Below, piece by piece: positions 1 through 7,855 of a stretch of DNA of 19,313 nt (position 1 is its first letter; every line of letters starts with the position of its first letter). The stretch is from Arsenophonus sp045399315 (GTDB lineage: Bacteria > Pseudomonadota > Gammaproteobacteria > Enterobacterales > Enterobacteriaceae), in NCBI GenBank assembly GCA_045399315.1, contig DAYVGO010000061.1, forward strand, positions 1 to 19,313, in the 5' to 3' direction. Both the position numbers and the translations under genes were made by a program. The notes under the pieces are model-generated. The model saw only the letters and a list, made by a program, of their open reading frames with translations, had not been told where the DNA came from and ran no database searches.

Positions 1-41
1 TAATACTAATGGCATAAACCACTTAGCGAAGTAAATTGGGT

Positions 42-118
42 GGTGCGGTAGTTCAGTTGGTTAGAATACCGGCCTGTCACGCCGGGGGTCGCGGGTTCGA
101 ACCCCGTCCGCACCGCCA
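42..118 (+). tRNA. tRNA-Asp (anticodon GTC)
   Basis: The sequence folds as a full tRNA cloverleaf. The acceptor arm GGTGCGG (42-48) pairs with CCGCACC (108-114), followed by discriminator G115 and an encoded CCA at 116-118. The anticodon stem CCGGC/GCCGG (69-73 and 81-85) encloses loop CTGTCAC with anticodon GTC at 76-78. The T-arm GCGGGTTCGAACCCCGT is standard. The gene closely matches enterobacterial aspartate tRNA as I remember it. In E. coli an aspartate tRNA closes an rRNA operon near yafD, and yafD follows here too. The 41 bases before the tRNA show no recognisable 5S rRNA end, so an upstream rRNA operon is possible but unseen. Confidence 0.97.
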
Positions 119-131
119 CTATCATAGAACT

Positions 132-161
132 AAGTCCTGTGGAAATATCACAGGGCTTTTT
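132..161 (+). terminator. Rho-independent terminator of tRNA-Asp
   Basis: AAGTCCTGTG (132-141) pairs with CACAGGGCTT (149-158) around a 7-base loop, with one G-U pair, and runs into a short T tract. It sits 13 bases after the tRNA CCA end, where a tRNA or rRNA-operon terminator is expected. Confidence 0.85.
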
Positions 162-334
162 GTTGTTTATTAAAAACTAGTAGTTAAATATATAAGTCTT
201 TTTTATAAAATATTTTGTTTATATTTTTCTTGAACTTTAAGACGTAATTATGCTTCTAAATGATTGAGTTTTATCTATGATCTATATATTGGTTAGGCTA
301 ATAAATATTCGATCTTTAAGGGCAATAATTTGAG

Positions 335-1135
335 GTGGCAAAAAAAAATTATTCTTATTCTGTGCGTTATATTGCCGGACAACCGGCAAAACGTATCTTA
401 CCAGTATCTGAATGTACGCTTAATGATGATTTACCTATTGGCATGCCCCTATTCTCAGGAAGTGATGAGTTCGGTATTGTTTCATGGAATATTTATAAGC
501 AGCAACGGCCTAACTGGTATTCAGTTTTAAATCAATTAGTTACTAATAAGCACTTGATTCTATTGCAAGAGGCTCAAACTTCACCTCAACTTATTAATTT
601 TGTGGTATCACAACGTTTAGTAGCTGATCAGGTACCTGCTATTATTTTTCCTCAACATGCTTCAGGGGTAATGACGTTAGCAACATCTAATCCAATTTAT
701 TGTTGTCCATTACGTGAAAAAGAGCCGTTACTTCGTTTACCAAAATCTGCGTTAATTACCGTTTACCCACTCTATGATGGTCGAAACTTGATGATTATTA
801 ATATTCATGCTATTAATTTTAGCTTTGGTGTGGATATTTATTGTCGGCAATTACATAATATAGGAGAGCATATTAGAAGACATCAAGGTCCAGTGATTTT
901 TGCTGGCGACTTTAATACCTGGAGCCGACAACGTATAAATACACTTAAACATTTCACACGTAGTTTGCGGATGAAAGAAGTCAATTTTGACACTGATGAT
1001 CGCACCCTAATTTTTGGTTATCCATTAGATTATGTTTTTTATCGCGGTTTAACTCTTCTCGATGCAGAGGTTGTTAAAACTGAATCTTCAGACCATAATC
1101 CAATTTGTGCCAAGTTTAGTATCAGGTATTTTTAA
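335..1135 (+). CDS. yafD: YafD-like endonuclease/exonuclease/phosphatase family protein
   Basis: This 266-residue protein has the same length as E. coli YafD and reads as its orthologue throughout. It belongs to the endonuclease/exonuclease/phosphatase (DNase I-like) superfamily of metal-dependent phosphodiesterases; the physiological substrate of YafD is not settled. Visible family motifs are WNIY near residues 51-54, the metal-binding glutamate in LLQEAQ (E79), NIH at 156-158, the catalytic GDFN at 191-194, and the C-terminal SDHN at 252-255. No signal peptide is apparent. The start is GTG at 335, aligning with the usual N-terminus; an AAGGG at 318-322 lies 12 bases upstream, a slightly long spacing. 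It follows the tRNA-Asp gene as yafD does in E. coli, but mltD and the other E. coli neighbours are missing, and the next gene is convergent. Confidence 0.92.
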   Translation: MAKKNYSYSVRYIAGQPAKRILPVSECTLNDDLPIGMPLFSGSDEFGIVSWNIYKQQRPNWYSVLNQLVTNKHLILLQEAQTSPQLINFVVSQRLVADQVPAIIFPQHASGVMTLATSNPIYCCPLREKEPLLRLPKSALITVYPLYDGRNLMIINIHAINFSFGVDIYCRQLHNIGEHIRRHQGPVIFAGDFNTWSRQRINTLKHFTRSLRMKEVNFDTDDRTLIFGYPLDYVFYRGLTLLDAEVVKTESSDHNPICAKFSIRYF

Positions 1136-1227
1136 TAAGAAAATAAAATGCTGATCAATACTTCTATTTTGATGGTTATGTTAGTAATACTATTGTGACA
1201 ATGTTAACTGTGAAGGCTATTTTATTG

Positions 1228-2589
1228 TTATTTTCTCTTTTTAAGAAATAAGTAATAAGTAAGTGATAAGCATGCAATCCAAATCATTCCCACGATCAGC
1301 ACAACACGTGTATCTTTGAAAAAGCCTAACAGCACAATGACAAATAACATAAACAAGATGGTGATGATTGGACCAATTGGCCAGAATGGAACTTTAAATT
1401 TCAGTTGGTTTGCTGTTTCAGCACTCATTTTACGGCGCATTACAACTTGAGAAAGTAAGATCATTAACCAGACCCAAACGGTCGCGAACGTTGCTAACGA
1501 GGCAATTATTACAAAAATGTCTTTTGGAATGATATAGTTAAGATAAACGCCAATTAACATAATAATCGACATAACCACCACTGTCATCCAGGGAACGCCA
1601 TTACGACTAAGTTTCATGAATGAACGAGGTGCCTGTCCTTTCTGAGCCATACCATACATCATACGTCCTGCCCCGAAGATATCACTGTTAATGGCCGATA
1701 TAGCAGCGGTAATGACGACAATATTTAAGATATTAGCGGCGGAAGTAATATTTAAATTGGCAAAAATTTGCACAAATGGACTCCCATTTTTGCCAATTTG
1801 GTTCCATGGAAAAATACACATTAATATGAATAGTGTTAAGCCATAAAATAGCAATATCCGTACTGGAACAGCATTAATGGCTTTGGGGATGCTTTTTTCT
1901 GGCTCTTTAGCTTCACTTGCAGTAATTCCAATCACTTCAATACCACCAAAGGCGAACATAACAATGGCGAGTGAAGCAATAATTCCTTCTATACCATTAG
2001 GCATAAAACCGCCATGTTGCCAAAGGTTAAATAAACCTGTTGCATGATGCTCTGTACCTTGGGCAAAACCAAATAGCATGATTGCCGCCCCACCAATAAT
2101 CATCGCAATAATGGCAATAACTTTAATAATTGATAACCAGAATTCCATTTCACCAAAGATTTTCACATGACACAGGTTTAATGCTCCAATAAATAAGACA
2201 ATACTTAATACCCATATCCATTGATCAATATGAGGAAACCAAAAACACATATATGTGCCAAAAGCGGTTACGTCGGCCAGGCAGACAATTAACATCTCAA
2301 AGATATAATTCCAACCAGTGAGAAAACCAGCCAATGGTCCCATATAGTGACTGGCATATTGAGAAAAAGAGCCTGGAACTGGATGGTGGACAGCCATCTC
2401 ACCAAGTGCCCGCATGACCATAAAAACTGCAGCTCCACCGATCATATAGGCGAGCAGTACTGCTGGACCGGCAGCTTGGATTGCTGAGGCAGAACCATAA
2501 AAAAGTCCTGTACCAATTGCAGAGCCTAGTGCCATAAAGCGAATGTGCCTGCCAGTTAATCCTCGTTTAAGTTGATTTGTATTGTTCAT
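1228..2589 (-). CDS. proY: Amino-acid permease of the APC family, ProY/HutT type
   Basis: This 453-residue, highly hydrophobic protein has the pattern of about 12 membrane helices expected of the amino-acid/polyamine/organocation superfamily, an inner-membrane proton-coupled importer. The N-terminal block RHIRFMALGSAIGTGLFYGS (residues 15-34) is the unwound substrate-binding helix 1 of the family. The inner block GGIEVIGITASEAKEPEKSI is the conserved cytoplasmic loop signature. Similarity is closest to E. coli ProY and to permeases called HutT in other species, so proline or histidine is the likely substrate; sequence alone does not decide. The length is normal and no break is seen. A GGAAAG lies about 10 bases before the ATG. 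It is transcribed toward yafD, with a 92-bp gap between the convergent ends, and diverges from queE. The symbol is by resemblance only. Confidence 0.8.
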   Translation of the reverse strand: MNNTNQLKRGLTGRHIRFMALGSAIGTGLFYGSASAIQAAGPAVLLAYMIGGAAVFMVMRALGEMAVHHPVPGSFSQYASHYMGPLAGFLTGWNYIFEMLIVCLADVTAFGTYMCFWFPHIDQWIWVLSIVLFIGALNLCHVKIFGEMEFWLSIIKVIAIIAMIIGGAAIMLFGFAQGTEHHATGLFNLWQHGGFMPNGIEGIIASLAIVMFAFGGIEVIGITASEAKEPEKSIPKAINAVPVRILLFYGLTLFILMCIFPWNQIGKNGSPFVQIFANLNITSAANILNIVVITAAISAINSDIFGAGRMMYGMAQKGQAPRSFMKLSRNGVPWMTVVVMSIIMLIGVYLNYIIPKDIFVIIASLATFATVWVWLMILLSQVVMRRKMSAETANQLKFKVPFWPIGPIITILFMLFVIVLLGFFKDTRVVLIVGMIWIACLSLTYYLFLKKRK

Positions 2590-2761
2590 CTTGTTGTCTT
2601 TCCATCTTTATTTTTAATGTGCTGGATATGTTCCCAGTTCACAACCTAATTAGTTTTGATAACTACAAAGCACAAGTTATTTACCATATCATAAAGAAAG
2701 GTGTTCTAGGGATAGATATCTGTAATAATAGGCAAATTATTAAGTTATTTTAGAGAATGTC

Positions 2762-3436
2762 ATGGATTATCCAATCAACCATATATTTCAAACGATACAG
2801 GGAGAGGGTTATTTTACCGGTGTAGCTGCAATTTTTATTCGTTTACAAGGTTGCCCGGTCGGATGCAGTTGGTGTGATACTAAGCATACTTGGGGTAAAA
2901 GCAAACAGTTACAACGGCCATTGTCGGTAATTTTAACTAAAAAGATTGAAAACGAGGAATGGGCAACTTGTAGCGCAGAACAACTTATTAGTTTATTTGA
3001 ACAAAAAAATTATACCGCTCGGCATATAGTAATTACTGGCGGGGAACCTTGTTTGTATGATCTAAATGAATTAACGTATAGCTTGGAAAAAAAGGGTTAT
3101 CAATGTCAAATCGAGACGAGTGGAACACATAATATTTATTGTTCTGATAAAACTTGGGTAACTGTATCACCAAAAATAGCAATGCGTGGAGGTTTTAGTA
3201 TATTACCTGTGGTGTTAAATAGGGCGAATGAAATTAAACATCCTGTTGGGCGGCAAAAAGATATTGATGCATTGGATTGTTTGATTAATCAGCTTGAAGC
3301 TAATCATCCTTTACCACAAATCTGTTTACAACCGATTAGTCAAAAGGCTAAGGCAACCCAACTTTGTATTGACACCTGTATTAAGCGTAATTGGCGGCTG
3401 TCAGTTCAAATGCATAAATATTTAGATATAGCGTGA
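2762..3436 (+). CDS. queE: 7-carboxy-7-deazaguanine synthase QueE (radical SAM)
   Basis: QueE converts 6-carboxytetrahydropterin to 7-carboxy-7-deazaguanine, the ring contraction that builds the core of queuosine. The protein is 224 residues and collinear with the 223-residue E. coli form. The radical-SAM cluster motif is the short CxxxCxxC version, C31, C35 and C38, within LQGCPVGCSWCDTKHTW. The SAM-binding GGEP is at 93-96, and the substrate region FQTIQGEGYFTG is at 9-20. The C-terminal NWRLSVQMHKYLDIA matches the family end. The ATG at 2762 aligns with the usual start; its ribosome-binding site is weak (AGAGA just upstream). It is convergent with queD, its pathway neighbour, which supplies its substrate. 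Confidence 0.95.
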   Translation: MDYPINHIFQTIQGEGYFTGVAAIFIRLQGCPVGCSWCDTKHTWGKSKQLQRPLSVILTKKIENEEWATCSAEQLISLFEQKNYTARHIVITGGEPCLYDLNELTYSLEKKGYQCQIETSGTHNIYCSDKTWVTVSPKIAMRGGFSILPVVLNRANEIKHPVGRQKDIDALDCLINQLEANHPLPQICLQPISQKAKATQLCIDTCIKRNWRLSVQMHKYLDIA

Positions 3437-3441
3437 TAATA

Positions 3442-3462
3442 TTCAGCACCAGAGGTGCTGAA
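3442..3462. terminator. Hairpin between convergent queE and queD, possible bidirectional terminator
   Basis: TTCAGCACC (3442-3450), loop AGA and GGTGCTGAA (3454-3462) form a perfect 9-bp stem in the 41-bp gap between the two stop codons. There is no clean T tract on either side, so intrinsic termination is plausible by position rather than proven. It could also protect 3' ends. Confidence 0.55.
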
Positions 3463-3477
3463 AATAAAAGGATTGTA

Positions 3478-3840
3478 TTATTCACCGTGATAAATACAAC
3501 CAGCATTACAAGTTTCTTTAATCATTATCGAGCTTAATTGCGGCAAAATTGGCTTCATTTTATACCAAATCCACCGTGCAATAACTTCACTGGTAGGATT
3601 TTCTAATCCTTCTATGTCATTAAGATAATGATGATCTAATTGTTCCCATAAGGGTTTAAATGCTTTAGAAATATCGCTAAAGTCAATAATCCAACCTGTT
3701 TGTGGATCAATTTCACCGGTTAATTCTAATCTGACCATAAATGAGTGCCCATGTAAACGTCCGCATTTATGCCCTGCGGGAACATGTGGTAGACGATGGG
3801 CAGCCTCAAATTGAAAGTCTTTAAAAATTGTTGCGCTCAT
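3478..3840 (-). CDS. queD: 6-carboxy-5,6,7,8-tetrahydropterin synthase QueD
   Basis: QueD turns dihydroneopterin triphosphate into 6-carboxytetrahydropterin, the first committed step toward queuosine. The product is 120 residues, matching the E. coli length. It contains the 6-pyruvoyl-tetrahydropterin-synthase fold signatures: FEAAHRLPHVPAGHKCGRLH with the catalytic Cys and zinc histidines, HGHSFMV, and LDHHYLND. The frame is open upstream to 3891, but I chose the ATG at 3838-3840. It gives the family N-terminus (MSATIFKDF), and an AGGTG lies 5 bases before it on the minus strand. In E. coli the cysJIH genes are beside queD; none is present here. Confidence 0.94.
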   Translation of the reverse strand: MSATIFKDFQFEAAHRLPHVPAGHKCGRLHGHSFMVRLELTGEIDPQTGWIIDFSDISKAFKPLWEQLDHHYLNDIEGLENPTSEVIARWIWYKMKPILPQLSSIMIKETCNAGCIYHGE

Positions 3841-4138
3841 TGCGGCACCTATCGATTGTATTAATGCAGACATTTTTTTATATGAGTGCATTTTTTATAT
3901 TTTAAAAGCTTTTGTTAATTAATCTCTCATTATGTGAGATAAAGATAATTTAATCATTTTTAATGATGAGATATGCCTATAATATCTTATAATATTAAAG
4001 TTGTGTTATAACTCCATGAATATAAAATAGAAGAAATAAATTTTTCAGTATAATTTTGGCTTTAAAGTATAAAATATATTTTATCAACAAAATATTTTAA
4101 ATTGAGCAACTTATTAAGCAGTAAAAACAAACTTTTTT
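3841..4138. other. AT-rich spacer between queD and ftsB with small dyads
   Basis: No gene is supported in this stretch. It contains imperfect or short inverted repeats: ATCTC/GAGAT with inner CAT/ATG at 3922-3940, and ATCATT/AATGAT around a TTT loop at 3953-3967. These could be leader or operator elements of queD, which starts to the left. In E. coli the interval between queD and ftsB carries the cysJIH and cysDNC clusters and ygbE; nothing of these is recognisable here. Confidence 0.6.
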
Positions 4139-4168
4139 TTGACATATAGCTAAGCTATACTCTATCAA
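4139..4168 (+). promoter_or_regulatory. Candidate ftsB promoter with a dyad in the spacer
   Basis: A consensus -35 TTGACA (4139-4144) is followed 18 bp later by TATCAA (4163-4168), a 4-of-6 match to the -10 box. Between them lies a perfect inverted repeat, TATAGCT-A-AGCTATA (4145-4159), which could be an operator. The ftsB start is about 130 bp downstream. This is a sequence-pattern call only. Confidence 0.4.
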
Positions 4169-4299
4169 TAAAAGGTCCGTTTGACTCTATTTCATGTTTT
4201 TTGCTGAAATTTTTTTATTAATAACTTATCTGTGATAGATAGTGTCATTGGGTAAGTTATGGGATGATGAGTGAGTTTTGCAGGGGAGGGGGGGCTTTG

Positions 4300-4569
4300 A
4301 TGCGTAAGTTAGCGCTGATATTATTGGTGGTGCTTTGTTGGTTACAGTATTCGCTGTGGTTTGGTAAAAATGGCGTCCATGGTTATATGCGTGTAAAAAA
4401 TGAAGTTGCAGCGCTTGAAACGTTGAACATGACATTTAAAGCACGTAATGAGCGTTTGTTTGCTGAAATAGATGATTTGAATGAGGGACGGGAAGCGATT
4501 GAGGAGCGAGCCCGTACTGAGCTTGGTATGATTAAACCTGGCGAGTTTTTCTATAGAATAATTGAATGA
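4300..4569 (+). CDS. ftsB: Cell division protein FtsB
   Basis: FtsB is a small bitopic inner-membrane protein of the divisome. It forms the FtsQ-FtsB-FtsL complex that activates septal peptidoglycan synthesis. The 89-residue product has one N-terminal membrane helix (about residues 3-20, ending WLQYSLWFGKNG) and then a periplasmic coiled coil (about 28-65) with the family motif ARNERLFAEIDDLN and the end EERARTELGMIKPGEFFYR. E. coli FtsB is 103 residues; the missing part is the variable C-terminal tail. The frame is open from 4264, but the ATG at 4300 gives the family start and has a strong GGAGG (4285-4289) 10 bases upstream. ispD follows after an unusually long 116-bp gap that contains no supported gene. 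Confidence 0.93.
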   Translation: MRKLALILLVVLCWLQYSLWFGKNGVHGYMRVKNEVAALETLNMTFKARNERLFAEIDDLNEGREAIEERARTELGMIKPGEFFYRIIE

Positions 4570-4685
4570 GAATTGTTTTACTAAAAATAAAGAAAATTTT
4601 AATTAATAATGTCTTGTTTAGTCATGAAATTATTAAAAAACGCATGGCAAAAAAGTAGTTAATTCTAACAAAATAGTCCAGAATA

Positions 4686-5411
4686 ATGAATAAGTTTAAA
4701 TCTAATCATAAAGTACAGGTTGTTGCTTTAATACCTGCTGCTGGTATTGGTAGTCGTATGAAAGCTGATTGTCCTAAGCAATATCTAACCGTAGCGGGAA
4801 AAACTATTATTGAACATACCTTATCTGCCCTACTTAAGCAGCCAAGAATTTCCCAAGTTATTGTTTCATTGAATAAAAATGATAACTTTTTTCATCAATT
4901 AGCGATTGCCAAAAATCCAATAATTAAAACAGTAATTGGTGGTTGTCAAAGAGCTGATTCCGTTTTGGCTGGGCTGAATTATTTATCAGACAACTTACAG
5001 TTAGATTCTTGCTGGGTTTTAGTTCATGATGCAGCACGACCTTGTTTACATCAAGCTGATTTAGATAATATTATTCATTTTATTGATAGTAAGCAATCTT
5101 CTTATGGTGGTATTTTGGCTGTGCCGGTAAGAGATACAATGAAACGCTCAGCGCAAGGAAAAATAGATATTAGTCATACTGTTGAACGAAGTGAACTTTG
5201 GCATGCACTAACACCACAATTTTTTCCTTTAGCATTAATAAAGAACTGTTTGACCCAAGCGTTGGCGCAAAAAGCGTTAATTACCGATGAAGCTTCGGCG
5301 CTTGAATATTATGGTTACTATCCTCAATTGCTGGAAGGTAGAGTTGATAATTTAAAGGTTACTCAGCCAGAAGATTTGATGTTGGCTGAATTCTATCTTT
5401 CTCGCACTTAA
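4686..5411 (+). CDS. ispD: 2-C-methyl-D-erythritol 4-phosphate cytidylyltransferase IspD
   Basis: IspD couples CTP to MEP, giving CDP-ME, in the non-mevalonate isoprenoid pathway in the cytosol. The protein is 241 residues against 236 in E. coli. It carries the CTP-binding loop PAAGIGSRM at 17-25 with the downstream CPKQYL lysine, the signature VHDAARPC at 113-120, and PVRDTMK at 147-153. The end, KVTQPEDLMLAEFYLSRT, is typical. The ATG at 4686 is the only in-frame start that keeps the glycine-rich loop near the N-terminus; its ribosome-binding site is poor. ispF follows 27 bp downstream, so the two are probably co-transcribed. Confidence 0.95.
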   Translation: MNKFKSNHKVQVVALIPAAGIGSRMKADCPKQYLTVAGKTIIEHTLSALLKQPRISQVIVSLNKNDNFFHQLAIAKNPIIKTVIGGCQRADSVLAGLNYLSDNLQLDSCWVLVHDAARPCLHQADLDNIIHFIDSKQSSYGGILAVPVRDTMKRSAQGKIDISHTVERSELWHALTPQFFPLALIKNCLTQALAQKALITDEASALEYYGYYPQLLEGRVDNLKVTQPEDLMLAEFYLSRT

Positions 5412-5438
5412 TTAAGATTATCGTTAGGAGTATCGTTC

Positions 5439-5951
5439 ATGCGAATTGGACATGGATTTGATGTACATAAATTTGGTGGCGATAGCCCAATTACAATTTG
5501 TGGAGTGAAAATTCCCTATCAACAAGGATTAATTGCTCATTCCGATGGTGATGTCGCTTTACATGCGTTGACTGATGCTATTCTTGGTGCCGCCGCATTA
5601 GGTGATATTGGTAAACTCTTTTCTGATACTGATCCTGCATATAAAGATGCCGATAGCCGCCATTTATTACGCGAAGCGTATTCCCAGGTACTTAAAAAAG
5701 GATATTGTATTAGTAATCTTGATATCACAATTATTGCTCAAGCGCCCAAAATGTTGCCGTATATTGCCGCTATGCGTAAAAATATAGCAGATAATCTTGG
5801 TTGCCATATTGATGATGTAAATGTTAAGGCCACCACCACTGAAAAGCTCGGGTTTGTTGGTAGAAAAGAAGGTATTGCTTGCGAAGCAGTGGTTTTATTA
5901 GTAAAGGATAATGGTCATGATGGTGACAGCACTTCAGTGGCTGCATGGTAA
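5439..5951 (+). CDS. ispF: 2-C-methyl-D-erythritol 2,4-cyclodiphosphate synthase IspF
   Basis: IspF cyclises CDP-ME 2-phosphate to MEcPP with release of CMP; the enzyme is a homotrimer with an active-site metal. Residues D8, H10 and H42 of the metal site are present (GHGFDVHKF and AHSDGDVALHAL). The phosphate-loop block KATTTEKLGFVGRKEGIACE is intact. An AGGAG at 5426-5430 sits 8 bases before the ATG. The product is 170 residues against 159 in E. coli. The extra C-terminal tail (about 12 residues after LLVKDNG) overlaps the start of the dead truD frame by 32 bp and looks like read-through into non-family sequence, though it may also be a lineage feature. Confidence 0.95.
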   Translation: MRIGHGFDVHKFGGDSPITICGVKIPYQQGLIAHSDGDVALHALTDAILGAAALGDIGKLFSDTDPAYKDADSRHLLREAYSQVLKKGYCISNLDITIIAQAPKMLPYIAAMRKNIADNLGCHIDDVNVKATTTEKLGFVGRKEGIACEAVVLLVKDNGHDGDSTSVAAW

Positions 5952-6963
5952 ACCGATAGCAAGTGGAACAATAAAATTAATAGCTGAAGATTTTATTGTG
6001 CGTGAAAATCTATGATTTTTGCTTGAAGGAGAAGGCGAACACTTGATGGTTTATGTCAGAAAAAAGGGTTGTAATACTCAATTTGTAGCAGAAGATCAGC
6101 TTGTTCTTTTTGTTCATATTTCTCCACGTAATGTCAGTTATGTCGGTTTAAAAGATTGGCAAGCAGTAACTGAACAGTGGTTTTATCTCCATATGCCAGG
6201 TAAGGAAGAGCATGATTTTAGTCAGTTTTTACTGGTAGGATGTGAAATTTTGCTAGTGAAACGTCAAAGACGTAAATTACGTATTGGTTCATTAAAAGGC
6301 AATGATTTTGAGCTAACTATTCGACAAATTAGTGATCAGCAAATTGTGGAAACACGTTTGCAACAAATTAGATCTTTAGGTGTGGCTAATTATTTTGGTG
6401 AGCAGCGTTTTGGTCGCAACGGTAATAATCTGGTACCAGCTGAGTGTTGGACAAAAGGAGAAATCGCAGTTAAACAGCGTAATAAACGTGGTTTTTATCT
6501 ATCTGCTGTTCGTAGTGTTATCTTTAATTTTATCGTCATTAGACTTATTCAGAATAATAAAGTATATCAAATAATGGACGGTGATGTTATGCAATTAACC
6601 GGCAGTGGCAGTTGGTTTGTTGCTAAGTAAGAAGATTTATCTCAATTACACCAGCGATTGCAGGCTGGTGAAATACAGATCACAGCGCCATTATATGGAG
6701 AAAAAGAATTAGGAACACAGTCAGAAGCGAGACAGTTTGAGCAACAATGTTTACGCATTTTTCGGTGTTATTGCCTCTGTTGCAAGCTGAACGAACAAAT
6801 TTGGTGCGACGAGCAATCGTTGTTATTCCGCAAAATATGTGTTGGTAATGGTTAGATCAGCAAACACTAAGACTATCTTTTTATTACCTAAAGGCAGCTT
6901 TGCAACTAGTGTAATACGAGAATTAATCAACATACTGAAAATATTATTGATATTGAAGAATAG
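5920..6963 (+). pseudogene. truD: Broken truD, tRNA pseudouridine(13) synthase
   Basis: TruD makes pseudouridine-13 in tRNA-Glu. Translating across frames recovers nearly the whole protein: WLHGKP at the start, GEGEHLMVYVRKKGCNT, KDWQAVTEQW with the catalytic aspartate, LRIGSLKGNDF, NYFGEQRFGRNGNN, NKRGFYLSAVRS, then LPKGSFATSVIRELIN and a final ENIIDIEE with TAG at 6961-6963. Lesions are an in-frame TGA at 6013-6015 (where the family has glycine), TAA at 6628-6630, TAA at 6846-6848, and frame changes near 6750-6774, 6850-6872 and 6924-6934. The longest open piece (6019-6630) lacks both ends and is unlikely to be functional. The position between ispF and surE is the standard one. The start could also be 5911 or 5917 in the same frame. 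Confidence 0.93.
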
Positions 6964-7855
6964 TATTCGTTTGAAAATATAATGTTGAAGATGATAAATA
7001 TTATTATCTTTATTTAATTAAGATTTAAAAGTAATAATTAAGTAGGATTGTATTAACAGTTGTTTTTTAAACATATTAAGCCTTCTTTTGAATTCATCAG
7101 TCGTAGAGTAATAAATTTCATTTCAATATTATCGGTCAGATGGTAATGGTAGCTTATATCTCGTAATTGGTATTTGTTTAGCATTAGCTAATGTAATGTG
7201 TTGGTTGTATTTGATTATGGTCATGTTGTTATTAACTGAAGTAAAACCATAAAATATTGGAAATAGATAATCAAATCCGCAAAATAGGCTTTGAGATAAA
7301 GTGAACATATTAAAATTTAAAATTCAAAAAGTTTAATAAAAAATTAACTGTTGACACATTTAATGATGTCATATATGTCTCTAAATAAGATGGTAATTTG
7401 TTTATTTTGTTAGTCTTAACACATATTATTGCTAGCTATTTAGTCTATCTTGTATTCTTTTTTAGGATTTACTATAAATTTGTTTTTATTGATTTATGTT
7501 TTGCTAGAGAGATATTTGGTTAAGATAAACGCTTTAGCTCTATATAGCTGTTGCTTATCTGTTGATGTTGTTTAAAAATGCTAGTTGTAATTAGATATTT
7601 TCTTATTTTTCAGTTGGTTGTTAAAAGCAACAAAATTATATTGTAATTTTATTACATTCCCTTACGATAATATTAGACCTGCATTTTTCTATAGTAATTT
7701 GATGTGTTTTATTGTTACTTAATGATATTCTTGCTGTAATCTATTTATTGACGCTATTTTCAACCCATAATCATTTTTTTATCATAGATGATAATAGTTG
7801 GATAAAATAGCTTAGTTCTTATATATTGTCCAATATAAATCAACGAGATACTACA
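6964..7855. other. Eroded DNA between truD remnant and surE, possible membrane-protein relic
   Basis: In E. coli truD and surE adjoin, yet here about 0.9 kb lies between them with no intact gene. On the plus strand, hydrophobic stretches read across frames. One piece is FEFISRR near 7087-7110, another is GNGSLYLVIGICLALANV around 7140-7195, and a third is LTHIIASYLVYLVFF near 7410-7460. They weakly recall a multi-pass membrane protein, perhaps of the PAP2 phosphatase type, but I cannot confirm this. A 7-2-7 inverted repeat TTATCAT-AG-ATGATAA lies at 7779-7794, shortly before surE. Confidence 0.4.

Noticed and set aside
137..155. CRP-like TGTGG...CACAG motif
   Set aside because: The half-site spacing is wrong for CRP and the bases are explained by the terminator stem after tRNA-Asp.
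3838..3891. N-terminal extension of queD to 3891
   Set aside because: The ATG at 3838-3840 has an AGGTG ribosome-binding site and gives the exact family N-terminus; the upstream residues match nothing.
4226..4435. Minus-strand frame opposite ftsB
   Set aside because: It is a shadow frame overlapping a well-supported ftsB, with no family features.
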